Shown: positions 45,640 to 57,429, counted from the first letter of the stretch. The stretch: DNA of 64,000 bases from Cynocephalus volans (GCF_027409185.1 NC_084469.1:34834293-34898292), one strand, 5' to 3'. Notes: generated by a model not told the origin, from the letters alone. Numbers and translations are program-made.

Positions 45640-46330
45640 CGGCTGATAAACTCCCAATGTGCCTAAAGCCGGCAGGAGGATGGCGCCTCGGCCCTCCCCA
45701 CGCCCGGCCGCGCGCGGCCTATGCCGGGTGCCTCTGGCCCGGAGGCCGCGGGGCAGGACCAGCCCTGCGGGAGCTCCCCGGGCCCCGTCCCCCGGCACCC
45801 ACGCCCGGGCGGGGCTCCTGCTCGTTTCTGCTTGCGCTCGCTCTCTGGCATGCACGGTCCCATCGCGGGCGCGCCGTGCCTGTGGCTGCCGCACCGGGCG
45901 CTCGGCAGGCGGTGGGCGCCCTCAGCCCCTGCGCAGCGCTCGGCGGCGCGGCTCGCAGTTCAGTCACACGCAGACAGTGTCCGGCTTCCTGTCCTCGTCC
46001 CCCGCTCCCGCCCCGTTTCCCTCGCCCCTCCCTCCCGCCGGCCCGATCCGCCCGCCCGCTCCCCCTCCCCCGATCCCTCGGGTCCCGGGATGGGGGGGCG
46101 GTGAGGCAGGCACAGCCCCCCGCCCCCATGGCCGCCCGTCGGAGCCCGAGGCGGAGGGGGCGCCGGGGGGAGCCGGGCACCGCCCTGCTGGCCCCGCTCG
46201 TGCTGGGCCTGGGCCTGGCGCTGGCCTGCCTTGGCCTCCTGCTGGCCGTGGTCAGCCTGGGGAGCCGGGCATCGCCGTCTGCCCAGGTGAGGCCCCCGCT
46301 GCGCACCCCTCCCTGGGCACACTGGGAGCG
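45640..46330 (+). promoter_or_regulatory. CpG-rich promoter and 5' region of TNFSF12
   Basis: The stretch is very GC-rich and CpG-dense compared with the AT-rich repeats to its left. It has several GC-box-like CCGCCC/CCCGCC runs around 46000-46070. It ends just inside exon 1 of TNFSF12, so it is very likely the promoter and first exon. No TATA box stands out and the transcription start cannot be fixed from sequence alone. Long open frames on both strands here reflect lack of AT-rich stop codons rather than extra genes. Confidence 0.8.
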
Positions 46331-49300
46331 GAGACTGCAGAGGAGCCGCCGGGGGCCGGGTGGGCCGAGGGCGAGGGGACCGGAGGATGGGTGGAGGGCG
46401 AGATGTCAGGTGGAGAAGGACGGGGTGACGCTGCCTCCTTCCCAGCAGGAGCCTTCCCAGGGGGAGCTGGTGGCAGAGGAGGACCAGGACGCGCCGGTGA
46501 GTGGCGGAGGGCGCGGTCTGCCGGCTGCTGGGCAGGGGAAGTGTGGCCGCGGAGGCTGCAGGGTGTGTGCCGGCGGCGTCGCCAGCTGTGCGCGTGAAGT
46601 CGGTGCGTGCGTGGGTGTGTGTCCCGCGTGTGTGGCGGGGGCTGCACCAACCGTGCGTGAGTATGTGTGAGAGAGGGTGACAACTGTGTGGAAGGGGTTT
46701 GGGCAGGGGTTGTGCCACCCGAGTGCGAAATGTTTATTGGCTGTGGGCGACGGGGAGTGTGAGACACGCGAGCCTGCCCTGGAGGAGGGATGCTGCTGTG
46801 TGTGCGGGACGTGTACCCACCGTGCTTGCTGAGTGGCTGCGAGTGTAGTGCAACGTGCCAGCTGAGTATGGGTCTGTGCCTGATTCTGGGGGTGGAAATG
46901 AAGGTGTGGCTGGTCTGGGGAAAGGGGAGAGGACAGGGCATGACTCCAACACCTTGCCTTCCCCTTGGCCCTAGCCATACTTGGCTGAGGGGTCTGATCT
47001 GTCCCTATGACTTCTGTGCCTATTGGTGGCTGGTGGCTCTCCTGACAGACCCCGTTGGTCTCAGTTTACCTCTGTGGGAGTCCCTAGTTGAGCCCTGCCC
47101 TTAAATCCCCTAGGAACTGAGTCCCAAGACAGAGGAAAGCCAGGATCCTGTGCCTTTCCTGAAACGGCTAGTTCGGCCTCGCAGAAGTGGTGAGCATCCC
47201 TCTATCCCAACCTCAGGAATAATAATAGTGGCCAGTCCATGGCTTCTGGACTCATCTGTTTTGTTCATCATAACAGCCCCGTGACTCAGGCAGAGCCAAA
47301 ACCATTATTCTCATGGAGAAACTGAGGCACAGAGAGTGAAGGGAGGTTCAGAGTTATGCAGCTGACCGCTTGAGACTCAAACCTAGGAATCTTGCCCTTC
47401 CCTCTGAAGCACCTTCCATAACATGCAACTGCTTCTTACTTCTGACCTTACCCTAAATATCTTCTTGTTTTTCCTTTTTTTTTTTTTTGGTGGCTGGCTG
47501 GTGCGGGAGCACTGTGCTCTAACCAAGTGAGCTAACCAGCCAGCCCTAAATATGAGGGGGGAAGGCCAGGAGTTAGGAGGACCCCCGAAGTCCTGATGGG
47601 GCCAAGGTGGGGGAGTCAGAGGCCTGGGCCCCAATAAGCAAAGAGACTTATGAGTGGGATGAACATATGACCATGTGTCCAGGTTTGTCCTGGCTTACAC
47701 CTGTTATCTCAGTTTGATTATTAATAGCTCCCCCTTTTGCTCTCAGAAGTATCCCAATTTGGATGATATAGTCACTGTACTTATGGAGAAAGATGAGGCC
47801 TGAGGTTCTGAAGCCAGGAGTCTGGACAAGATCAAGAATGCCAGGGTCCTGAGAGGGGAACGGGGCTGGAGGTAGTAGCTTCTGGGCCCCCAAGAGGGAC
47901 CTGCTTTGCTTATCTGTCTTTCCTTTGTTCTCAGCACCTAAGGGCCGGAAAACACGGGCTCGCAGAGCGATTGCAGCCCACTATGAAGGTGGGTGATGGG
48001 CGATCCATGCCTGGGGAGGAGGGGTGGCTGAGGGGCAGGGCAGGACTCATCAACCCTTTCCTGTTTCTTACAGTTCACCCACGACCGGGACAGGATGGAG
48101 CGCAGGCAGGTGAGACCCCTTCCCCACCTCTGATCTCCCACACCACTGTCCTCCTAGGAAAGGGGCCTCTCAAAACCTTTGATTTCCCACCTCTCTCCGC
48201 TTTCAGCCTCAGAACCCCAGAAGCCACTTGTGTAAGTCCTTAGGGCTTGGTTCTGTCTGTGACCCAAGCATGGGAGCCCAGGAAGACCCCTGTCCCTCCC
48301 CAGAATCCAGGCTGGCTCCCCTACCAAGTCCCAGCTTTCTCCTTCAGCCCTCACTCCTCTCCAAGAAACATTTTGCTTCTTTCCTCTCCTTTCCCCTCCA
48401 TGTTCCGTGAGCTTTTATGCCCTGATCATTTTCCCCAAAATGTTTCTAGTTTCCGCTCATCTTTTCCATTCCTACCCCACCCCTTACCTCAGCAGCACAG
48501 CCTCAGAACCTCAAACCCAGCCTGTTGCCTCTTCCCCACCCCACACTCTCCCCAGCCCTCCACTCTGTCCCACGTATGCTGCCAAGCTCAGTGCCACTAA
48601 ACCCCACTTTCATTTCTCCATTGCTTCTCTGCTTGGCTACCAGCCTCTCCACAGTCTGGACTCTACCTCAGTTTCCTGCACACCCTTACGTATTCTCCAT
48701 GCTCAGTGAGCTGACATCCTGCCCCCCGCAGTGTGCCTCTTGTGGACTTTGCAGATACTGTTCCCTCATCTGGAATGTCCTTCCACTGTGATAGGCCAGG
48801 AGGCAAGCCGTGAGGGTGGCTCAGTCTAGGGGTCGGGCCACAGAGACGGAAAGAAGTAGATGGATTCAGCATGTGGCCTAAAGGTGGGACTCGCTTGTGG
48901 GATGGATGTGAAGAATAAGAGAAAGGGAGGAATCACGAATGACTTTGAGATTTTTAAGTTGGGTATCTCTGGGAATAATGTCATTTCCCAAGAGGGGGTT
49001 GATCAGGGAAGAAATAGGTTGGGAGGTATGTAAATTAATAATTAACTTTGAGATGTCTGAAATAAACAAGTGGATGAATGATAATAAAGTGTATTCCACA
49101 AATAGATGGCTGGACCTGGTAGACTAGCTCAGGCTAGGACAGTACATATCAAGTCGGGAGTCGTGGTCATCTGGATGGTATTTAAAGCTACAGGATTGGA
49201 TGAAACACCAGGGGAAAGGAGGCCCCCAAGAAAGAAGCCCTGAGGTGCTTGGACACCTAGAAGTGAAGCCAGCAGAGGAGACACAGAAGCAGGTCGACAT

Positions 49301-52300
49301 AGAGGAAGAAGCCCAGGGAGGGTGGTATCCTGCAATCTAAGAGAAGAAGACACTGTTTCCAGAAGGAGGATGTGGCTGTCTGTGTTGAATGCAGCTGAGA
49401 GGTCACATGAGATGAGAAAAGAAAAATGACCGCTGGGTTTGGTAGCATAAAAGTCAACTGGTGACCTTGATGAGGGTGCCTTCAGTGGCATGTTCAGGAT
49501 GGAAGCCAGTGTGGATTGGGTTGAGAAGAAAATGGGAAATAAGGAATTGGAAACTGTGACAACCCTTTTCAGAAGTTTGTCTGTGACAAGAAGCAGAGAA
49601 ATGGGCCAATAGGTAGAGGGGGGAAATTAAGTCCTTTTTAGCAATACTATGTTACTTTTAGTTGACAAGTATCAAGTGCTTTCTTGGGATAGGCTCTGTA
49701 TCTAGCACTCATGTGCTTGGTCTAATCTCATCCTCACAGTGGCCCAAAAAGGAAGATATTCTGATCACCTCCATTTTTACAGATGGAGGTTACACAGCTT
49801 GTCCTTGGCACAGCAGGCCCTTTGGCCACAACCAGCCTTTGCTCAAGCTGGTTCCATAGCCGGGAATGCTCTCTCTTCTCCCCGCTCCCCTCTCCTCATA
49901 TGCAAGCCAGCCTTCCTCCCCTTTGCACAGACCACTGATTTTGGCAGGTACCCAAACATTCGTTCATTCATTGACTCGACACACATGCACTGAGAACCTA
50001 CTGTTTGCTAGGAACCAGGCTAGGTACCCACAGATAATACCTACTTTCAAGGAGTCACCATCTAGGAGAAGAGACAAGCATGTGAATCTGTAGTTACAGT
50101 GCCATAGGATGAGAAGAATATGAAAGTAGTCAGAGACACATGGCAACACAGAGGAAGACACACCCCTTTACAGTGGGGTCAGGGACTCCTTCCCTACGAA
50201 GGTGAGGCTTCACTGGGCCTGGAAGTGTGAGAGGAACAAAGGGTCAAGGATGTTGCAGGTAGAAGGAAACTCTGGTGCAAAAGCCCTGAGTTTGCCAAGA
50301 GTTTGATGAGACTGGGGGACGTGAGAATTTCCGCATGGCTGAAGCGGGGTGGGGGTGAGGTGGAGAAGATAGAAGCCAGGTCCCACAAGGAGACTGGCAG
50401 TTATTGTGAGGTGAGCTGTCAGAAGGATCACAGCGAGGAGACGCAGCTCACACCTGCATCTTAGAAACAGTACTCTGCAGTTTTGTGCAGGGAATCAACT
50501 GGAGGGGTAAGGTTGGAAACAGGGAATCTAGGCTGGGACCAGACTGGGGAGGGAGATAGGACAGAGCTATCTGGGAGGCAGAATTGATAGGAACTGGGGA
50601 TCAAGGAATAGAGTTGGTGGAGGAGAGGTGGCTTGGGTGGCCCGTCGGTGGTGGAACCATACAGACAATAAAGCAGATTTGGGGTGAGAGAGTCAGCACA
50701 GTTTTGGTCACGATGAGTTTGAGGTGCCTGTTGCTATTCACATGGCAGCCCTTAGCGGGGTGAGGAAGGGCAGGAAACGCTGGGGCTGGAGACTCGGGTC
50801 TGGATTCCGCAGGGCACAGGTTGTGGTAATCCACAGGTGGGAATGAAAATGCCCAGCGAGAGTTAGCTTTTACTTGAAAAAGTGCCAAGGACAGAGCTTA
50901 AGACTGGCAGAGGAAGAGGGGCAGGGGAAGGCAATAGCCGAGGCTCCTGAGACCCAGCCAGGGGGTCCCGGGAGAGTGGCCTGTGGCCCCAAAGGAGAAG
51001 AGAGCTGTCAGCCACCGTCTCCTCACTCCCATCAGTCTTCCTGCCAGTGCTTACTGGGCACCCGCTCAGACCAGACCCAGCTGCAGGTGCCCAAGGATAC
51101 AGTGGTGAATAAAACGATCGTTGTTGGCCTCGTGGGGGACTCGGAGCCCAAACCAACCCAGAGAGAAAGAATCAAGATAACGTCTCATGTTGGTGGCTGC
51201 TATGAGAGAAAGAAACAGGGTGATGAGGAGATTAGTGAGGAAGGCTGGGACTGGCTATTTGAAACTGGGTGGCCCAGGAAGACAGAAGGTGCCGGCCAGG
51301 GGAGGAATCCTGGGAAGTGTCCTGGGGAGAGGGAAGAGTCCTCAGAAGCCCTGCAGAGAGAATGAGCTCAGTGCATAGTAGGAACAGAAAGAAAGCCAGA
51401 GCGGCTGGGGCTGCTGTGGACTAGGGAGCATGTGCGATGAGACTGCAGAGCTAGACCAGGCGGGCCAGGGTAGACCTGGGAAGCCACGCGCTACCCTGCT
51501 CCATCATTTGGTTATTTCTCTTCTTTGCAATTTGCAATTACCCCAGCTCTATGGTTTTGTTTTTTGTTTTGGGGGGTTTTTTTTGGTAACAGTTTTATTG
51601 AGATGTAATTCACATACCATACAATTCACCCATTTGAAGTGTATGAGTCAATGGTTTTTAGTGTATTCACAGAGTTATGCAACCGTCAGTCACCATGGTG
51701 ATGTTAGAACATGTTCATCACCTCAAAAACAAATCTTGTACTCTTTAGCCATCACCCTTATTCCCATCATTTCCCCAGCCCTAAGCAACCAATAATCTAC
51801 TTTCTGTCTCTATAGACTTGCCTATTTGCAGATTTCATATAAGTTGGATTATACAGTAAGTGGTCTTTTGAGACTGGTTTCTTTTAATCAGCATGATGTT
51901 TTCAAGGTTCATCCATGCTGTAGCATGTGTCAGAGCTTCATTCCTTTGTATGGCTGAATCACATTCCATTGTATGGATACACCACATTCTGATTATCCAT
52001 TCATCAGCTGATGAACATTTGGGTGTCATTTTATTGTTTTTCATTTTAATTTTAAAAAATTTTTATTGTTTTTAATTGTAAAAGTTCAAGTCATGTATGT
52101 ATATGTTCACAACTCAAAAGAGGCAATGTAGACACAGATGCGTAAAATGTAAAAGCCCCCTCACTTCTCCTTCAGTCCTACTCCTCTCCCCATGATTGAC
52201 CACTGGTGACATTTACTCTGAATCTTTCTGGTCATGTATGTTAGGTTTCTTCACATAACTTCCTATTATATTAGGGACTCCATAGGCCATGGCTCCTCCC

Positions 52301-52943
52301 CTGCTCTGGGCAATCTAATATCTTCTGGGTAAGATGGGCCCCAAATGTTTATAAACTCAGTGGTTCCCTGGGGTGAGCGGGGGAGTCCTGTAAAGGGACT
52401 TTTCCTTATCTCTGAACATCTGCTTTCAGGTGTGGATGGGACAGTGAGTGGCTGGGAGGAAGCCAAAATCAACAGCTCCAACCCTCTGCGCTATGACCAC
52501 CAGATCGGGGAATTTATAGTCACCCGGGCTGGGCTCTACTACCTGTACTGTCAGGTAAGCCCCCTGGCTCCATGGGCAAAGCTGTAACTGAGGGGAGGAG
52601 GGTTTGGTTTGGGAGGAAGGGAGAGTTTGGGGTTCGGGTGGGATGGGATGCCTGAGTCTCTAAGGAAATTTGAAATTTCCCCCCACCACAGGTGCACTTT
52701 GACGAGGGGAAGGCTGTCTATCTGAAGTTGGACTTACTCGTGGACAACGTGCTGGCCTTGCGCTGCCTGGAGGAGTTCTCGGCAACAGCAGCGAGTTCCA
52801 TCGGGCCCCAGCTTCGTCTCTGCCAAGTGTCTGGGCTGTTGCCCCTGAGGCCAGGGTCTTCCCTGAGGATCCGCACCCTCCCCTGGGCCCATCTCAAGGC
52901 TGCCCCCTTCCTCACCTACTTTGGACTCTTCCAGGTTCATTGA
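46128..52943 (+). CDS. TNFSF12: TNFSF12 (TWEAK), TNF-family ligand, 7 coding exons
   Basis: This gene encodes a type II membrane cytokine that is shed and signals through the receptor Fn14 (family knowledge). Coding exons are 46128-46286, 46449-46496, 47114-47189, 47935-47988, 48074-48109, 52430-52554 and 52692-52943. All introns are GT-AG, and the sum is 750 nt, or 249 aa plus stop, the same length as human TWEAK. Residues 1-13 are Arg-rich and cytoplasmic, and about 19-46 form a Leu/Ala-rich membrane segment. Dibasic furin-type sites RPRR (90-93) and RARR (102-105) precede the TNF homology domain (about 107-249). That domain contains the N-glycosylation motif NSS at 139, the core LYYLYCQVHF, and the C-terminal FGLFQVH. 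The start is the ATG in the CpG island that gives the family N-terminus MAARRS. Intron 5 is 4.3 kb and holds old repeats. Exon 2 has a tandem CAGCAG acceptor. Confidence 0.98.
47285..47395 (-). repeat. MIR in TNFSF12 intron 3
   Basis: ATTCTCATGGAGAAACTGAGGCACAGAGAG is the reversed MIR core. Confidence 0.75.
47468..47546 (-). mobile_element. truncated tRNA-Ile-type SINE in TNFSF12 intron 3
   Basis: A T tail, GGTGGCTGGCTGGTGCGGGAGCAC, then CTAACCAAGTGAGCTAACCAGCCAGCC. The B-box side is deleted. CCTAAATAT lies on both sides as a target duplication. Confidence 0.88.
48110..51575. other. TNFSF12 intron 5, old repeats
   Basis: It contains MIR-like (49660-49830) and L2-like (49957-50130, 51040-51130) pieces and an old unnamed repeat (48840-49600). 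Open frames such as 50874-51365 have no family resemblance or splice fit. Confidence 0.55.
51580..52070 (-). mobile_element. old LINE-1 3' fragment in TNFSF12 intron 5
   Basis: The 3' UTR module (AACAGTTTTATTGAGATGTAATTCACATACC) is followed in reverse by an ORF2 C-terminus (KCSSADEWIIRMWCIHTME at 52044-51835). Confidence 0.85.
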
Positions 52944-53475
52944 GGGGCCCTGGTCTCCTGGCAGTTTCCCAGGCTGCTGGCTTCCCCAAAAAGCTCTCTG
53001 AACACCCCAGTCCTCTCAGTCCCACCCTGAGCTACTGCTCCCTCCAGGCCTGCCCCTCCCTGTGTAGGCTACCGGGGCTTGTTCCTGTGTTTTCCATCAC
53101 ACACAAATATTCCCATTCTTTTCATACAATGCCCCCCCACCTCCCACTCTCCACCTCACTAGCTCCCAAACCCCTGATCTCCTGAGGCCCCCTGACTCCC
53201 CCCTGGCCACAGCCCCCCACGGCACTGTTTACTGTACTCAGTGGGCAAGAATGGGTCCAGAAGACCCCACTTCAGGCACTAAGAAGGGCTGGACCTGGCA
53301 GCAGGAAGCCAAAGAGACTGAGACTAGGCCAGGAGTTCCCACATGTGAGGGGTAAGAGACTGAGACAAGCTCCTCCCTTGATAATTCCCTGTGGATTTTT
53401 AAAACAGATATTATTTTTATTATTATTGTGACAAAATGTTGATAAGTGGATATTAAAGAGAACAATTCATGGTCT
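52944..53475 (+). other. TNFSF12 3' untranslated region
   Basis: This is the pyrimidine-rich sequence between the TNFSF12 stop and the likely cleavage site just after the ATTAAA signal at 53452-53457. An AU-rich run near 53405-53430 could affect mRNA stability, although no classic ATTTA repeat cluster is present. The extent is inferred from the first plausible polyadenylation signal. Confidence 0.7.
53452..53457 (+). terminator. polyadenylation signal ATTAAA of TNFSF12
   Basis: ATTAAA, the commonest variant hexamer, lies about 510 nt after the TNFSF12 stop and is followed by GT/T-rich sequence. Weak use of this signal would favour read-through into TNFSF13. Confidence 0.65.
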
Positions 53476-54623
53476 CTATCTTTATTGGGGCTCTGGGGAC
53501 ATGCCCAAGGTAGTTGAGAAAGGGGTTCTGGGTATTGGGGAGTGGGGTGCAGGACAGCTGGAATTCCAGGGTGACATTCAGGCTTGGGAGTGGGACCTCC
53601 ATGCCTCCAACGCCCAGGTGTAAGCAGAGAGTGGAAAGGCACACTGCCCAGGAAAAAAAATCAATCCTGTGCCCAAGGTACAGCAGAAGCAGCCTCATTT
53701 CCCTAGGAGGCGGGCTTCCTCCTTCAGGGGAATCCCTGACCAGGAGGAGCAGGGCCCTTCCTCTTGGCAGCCTCGGGACATTCAGCAGGTGCTGGTACAG
53801 GCCCTGGCTGGGAGATGGGGTGGGAGCAGGCCTGCCGGGGGGATCAGAGTCTGTAGGCAGGACACAGGGCGCCTAGGCACATGGGAACCTGGGCTCCTGG
53901 GTGCTGGGGAGGAATCCTGTTGTGGCTGGGGGGCTTGGGGCTGCCTTTTTGTCTCTTTGTCCAGAGCCTTATGTAAGAGCTTTTCTCGGGAAACAGGAAG
54001 TCCTGCTTGCCAAGTTCAGTGCAGGGAGTAGTGCAGGCGGTATTCCAACACACCCGGCCAGGCCTTAACCCCAGAACGCAGCCAGTTTCTCGCTTCCGTG
54101 GTCCTCCCCACCGACCCCCACTCTTCCTTTCCCACCTTCAGTCACTTCTAGCAAACTCCCTCAGAGCTCTCTCCCATGCCTGACCTAGAGGCACCCTCTT
54201 CCACCCTTACCCCCCCGACCCTCGACACCATCTGGTTGTCCCCGTGTCCCTGCTCCTGGCACTAGCCCCAAAGCCAGCCAGCCTTCCCTCCCCCCACTCT
54301 GGGGCCGCCCCAGGGTTCCTGCGCTCTGGCCGCTCCTCCTGATTGTCACTGGCAGCCCAACCTTCCTAGAGAGACTGGCACCAAATTCTCCTGAGGCTGG
54401 GGGAAGTTGGGGGGGGGTCTCAAAGCGACACTGGCCATACAGTGGGGAGCCAGGAGCACCAGCAATACCCCTTGCTTGCTTTCCTCCTCCCTCCCTTTTA
54501 TTCAAGTTCCTTTTTATTTCTCCCTTGCGTAACGCCCTTCTTCCCTTCTGCACCACTGTCCACACCCCCACCCTCCCCACCACCTCCTTGCCACCCCACA
54601 ACTGTTGGCAGGGTCCCCAGCTC
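53476..54623 (+). promoter_or_regulatory. intergenic spacer, promoter and 5' UTR of TNFSF13
   Basis: About 1.1 kb separates the TNFSF12 signal from the TNFSF13 start codon, so the TNFSF13 promoter and 5' UTR must lie here unless only read-through is used. The sequence is C-rich and has no obvious repeat. Around 53985-54003 there is a GGGAAACAGGAAGT-type block with two GGAA cores, a shape bound by ETS/PU.1 factors. That site is suggestive only. Confidence 0.55.
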
Positions 54624-56632
54624 ATGCCAGCCTCATCTCCTTTCTTACTAGCCCCCAAAGGGCCCCCGGGCGACATGGGGGCCCCTGTCCGAGAGCCGGC
54701 ACTCTCAGTTGCTCTCTGGTTGAGTTGGGGGGCGGCTCTGGGGGCTGTGGCTTGTGCCATGGCTCTGCTGACCCAACACGCAGAGCTGCAAAGCCTAAGG
54801 AGAGAGGTGAGCCGGCTACAGAGGACTGGAGGGCCCTCCCAGAAGGGGGAAGAGTATCCCTGGCTGAGCCTCCAGGAGCAGGTGAGTAGAGGAAAAGAGT
54901 GTTTGGGAGAAAAGGCTGGGTGGCTGCGGGGTCTCTGAGCCTCCTCTTGTGCAAAGTTTCAATTGGTGCAAGAGAGGGTCCCAGGTTTGGAAGTCAAGGG
55001 AGCGGCCATTCCAGGAAAGGAAACTGTTAAAGGTTAATGCTTCTCGTGCTTAACAGATCCTGGAGGACGGCCAGCACCAAGACTCAGGGTGCTGGGGAAA
55101 GGTGCAGGAGAGATTGAGGCTTTCCTGGGGTGGGGAGACAGCTGTGAAGGAGGCTGTCTGGGACCTTTGCATCTTAGTCTAACTCTGACCCTCTTTCCAT
55201 GAGCAGAACTCTGACGCCCTGGAAGCCTGGGAGGATGGGGAGAGGTCCCGGAGAAGGAGAGCAGTGCTCACCCAGAAACAGAAGAGTGAGCCCTCCAGGG
55301 TGCAGCACGGGGGTTGCTAGCTGGAGTCGGGTGAGGGTGGAGGGCTGACAACAGGGCAACGGGGTAGGGGGACACTGCTGAGATTTCCTCCTTCTCTCCT
55401 CAGAGAGGCACTCAGTTCTGCACCTTGTTCCCATTAACATCACCTCCAAGGGTGAGCACTATTTTATTTATTTATTTTTAAAGATGACTGGTAAGGGGAT
55501 CTTGACCCTTGACTTGGTGTCGTCAGCACCACGCTCTCCAAGTGAGCTAACTGGCCATCCCTATATAGGGATCCGAACCCATGGCCTTGGTGTTATCAGC
55601 ACCACACTCTACGGAGTGAGCCACGGGCCGGCCCTGTGAGCACTATTTTAAATAATGGCTTTCTGGGCGGGGCAAGAACTGGGAACTTTGGGGCTGGCAG
55701 TGGGGCCAAAAAGAATCTTACAGGTGAAAAGGGGAGAGCTGGTAAGTATCTGAGAATGCAAAGAAATCCTGACTGCCACACTCCTCGCCTCCAGAGGATT
55801 CTGACGTGACAGAGGTGATGTGGCAACCAGCTCTTAAGCGTGGGAGAGGCCTGGAGGCTCAAGGCTACGTTGTCCGTGTCTGGGATGCTGGAGTTTATCT
55901 GCTGTATAGCCAGGTAACCCCAGGCATTTCCTGAGCCTCACATGGCGGCCTGGAGACCAGCTCTTCACTGTTCTCCCAAAGCCTGTGTGCTCTGCTACTG
56001 AAAGTTCCCAATCTGTCTGTTCATACCAAAGTTAGAAGATGCTTCTTCATTCCCTGGTTCCCTTATCAGGGCTCCTGAGGCCTCCCAGATCTGAGCCTTG
56101 CCATCCTGTTTTCTTCAACATCTCCTTTCCCTACCAGGTCCTGTTTCATGATGCGACTTTCACCATGGGTCAGGTGGTGTCTCGGGAAGGCCAGGGAAGG
56201 CAGGAGACTCTATTCCGATGTATAAGAAGTATGCCTTCCAACCCGGACCGGGCCTACAATAGCTGCTACAGTGCAGGTAAGAGCCATGTGGGCAGTGGCA
56301 GGTGGATGTGAGAAGAGCAGGACATCTCTGACCTAACGGTGTGGGGAGCTACAAGAGTGGGGTGGGAGCCTGGGTACAGAGGCAGAGCTAAGGAATGAAG
56401 GACAGAATACCTAGGTCCTTACAGGAAGCAGAGAAAAGGTGGAGCTGGAGAAAGCAGGGTGAAACATCAGAGTATCTGGATGGCTGTGCTTCACTGAACG
56501 TGTATTTTCTTTCTTTCTTCAGGTGTCTTCCATTTACACCAAGGGGATATTCTGAGTGTCATAATTCCCCGGGCAAGGGCAAAACTTAGCCTCTCTCCAC
56601 ATGGAACCTTCCTGGGGTTTGTGAAACTGTGA
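54624..56632 (+). CDS. TNFSF13: TNFSF13 (APRIL), TNF-family ligand, 6 coding exons
   Basis: This gene encodes APRIL, which supports B and plasma cells through TACI and BCMA and binds heparan sulfate (family knowledge). Exons are 54624-54881, 55207-55285, 55404-55451, 55795-55913, 56138-56276 and 56523-56632, all with GT-AG introns. The sum is 753 nt, or 250 aa plus stop, equal to human APRIL. A hydrophobic segment lies at about residues 26-50. The furin-type site RSRRRR ends at 104, so the secreted form would begin at Ala105. It is followed by a basic QKQK stretch, an N-glycosylation motif NIT at 124, and the TNF homology domain ending in FLGFVKL. Cysteines at 196 and 211 match the family disulfide pair. 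The start gives the family N-terminus MPASSPF. Intron 3 carries a SINE inserted 15 bp past the exon 3 donor. Exon 2 starts in phase 0. Confidence 0.98.
55467..55635 (-). mobile_element. tRNA-Ile-type SINE dimer in TNFSF13 intron 3
   Basis: A reversed dimer with an (ATTT)n tail. The perfect 15-bp duplication GTGAGCACTATTTTA (55452-55466, 55636-55650) begins exactly at the exon 3 splice donor, so the donor sequence is present twice. Confidence 0.95.
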
Positions 56633-57372
56633 TTGTGTTATAAAAGGTGGTTACGAGCTTGGAACACCAGGGTGCGTACATATTGGAGACAGCCAAAAGC
56701 GTCTAGACAAAGGACAGGCAATGGGCAAGAATAGAGGCCTCTTCCTGTGTTGGACTTCATGACCCTCTGTTCCTCCCTTTTCCCTTCCCACCCCCAAGTT
56801 TTGATTTCATAGACAACTTGCTTTTATCCCCCATCCAGCCCCAAATTCGTGTGCGCGCGCGTGTGTAAGCGCGGGTGGGGGTGGGGTGCCAGGCACCGTC
56901 CAGGCCGGCTTCGGGTCGTCCACTGGAATGCATCCAGAACAGCAGCACCATCTAGCGGTAGTTTGAGGGACCCATCGTAGGGAAAACCCTTGGTTCCCTA
57001 TGACACGCCTCCTCCAGGTACCCTTTGCCTCTTCGCCCCACAAGTAGCCTCATCCTCTCTTGCTTCTCTCCATCTACTGGTCCTCAGTTTCCATCACTAT
57101 CTCCAGAAGTGTATCTATTATGCGCCCGTCTGCAGGGGGTGCCCGACGACGACGGTCCCTTTGCAGCCACATTACTTTTCGGGTCCCAAGTTTTGCCTCT
57201 CTATTCCCCCGGCGTGGCAAGTCACTCCACGCCCCTCCAGAATGGGAATGGTCTCCGGGGAGCCTTGGATGAACCGTACGCCATGTTGCTGGTCTTGCCT
57301 CACTCCTCTGAGCTCTTCTTTCTGCTCAAAACTCTGCTTAAAATTAAATAAAAGAGGATGAATGATACCCCG
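56633..57372 (+). other. TNFSF13 3' untranslated region
   Basis: The sequence runs from the TNFSF13 stop to just past the AATAAA signal. It includes an alternating purine-pyrimidine GCGCGC/GTGTGT stretch followed by a G-rich run near 56850-56888. A long open frame (57025-57351, TTG start) ends inside the polyadenylation signal, and I do not regard it as a gene. Confidence 0.8.
57347..57352 (+). terminator. polyadenylation signal AATAAA of TNFSF13
   Basis: A canonical AATAAA lies about 715 nt after the TNFSF13 stop, in an A-rich context just before the SENP3 CpG island begins. Confidence 0.85.
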
Positions 57373-57429
57373 ACTTCATTTCCCCCACTGCCTCACCTCA
57401 GCCCCGTCCCTGTACTAGGATCTCCTCTG

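Noticed and set aside
1-46000. True tRNA genes suggested by many A-box/B-box pairs
   Set aside because: All sit in SINE units with tails and target duplications, and none has an intact cloverleaf with paired acceptor stem.
45588-46978. Frames up to 360 aa on both strands in the TNFSF12 CpG island
   Set aside because: They are out of frame with, or run through the splice donors of, TNFSF12. Their Pro/Arg/Gly-rich composition is typical of CpG-island shadows.
50874-51365. 163-aa frame in TNFSF12 intron 5, considered as an alternative exon
   Set aside because: No family match. It overlaps L2-like repeat sequence and lacks convincing splice sites in phase.
57025-57351. 108-codon frame in the TNFSF13 3' UTR
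   Set aside because: It starts at TTG, ends inside the polyadenylation signal and matches no alternative APRIL end I know.
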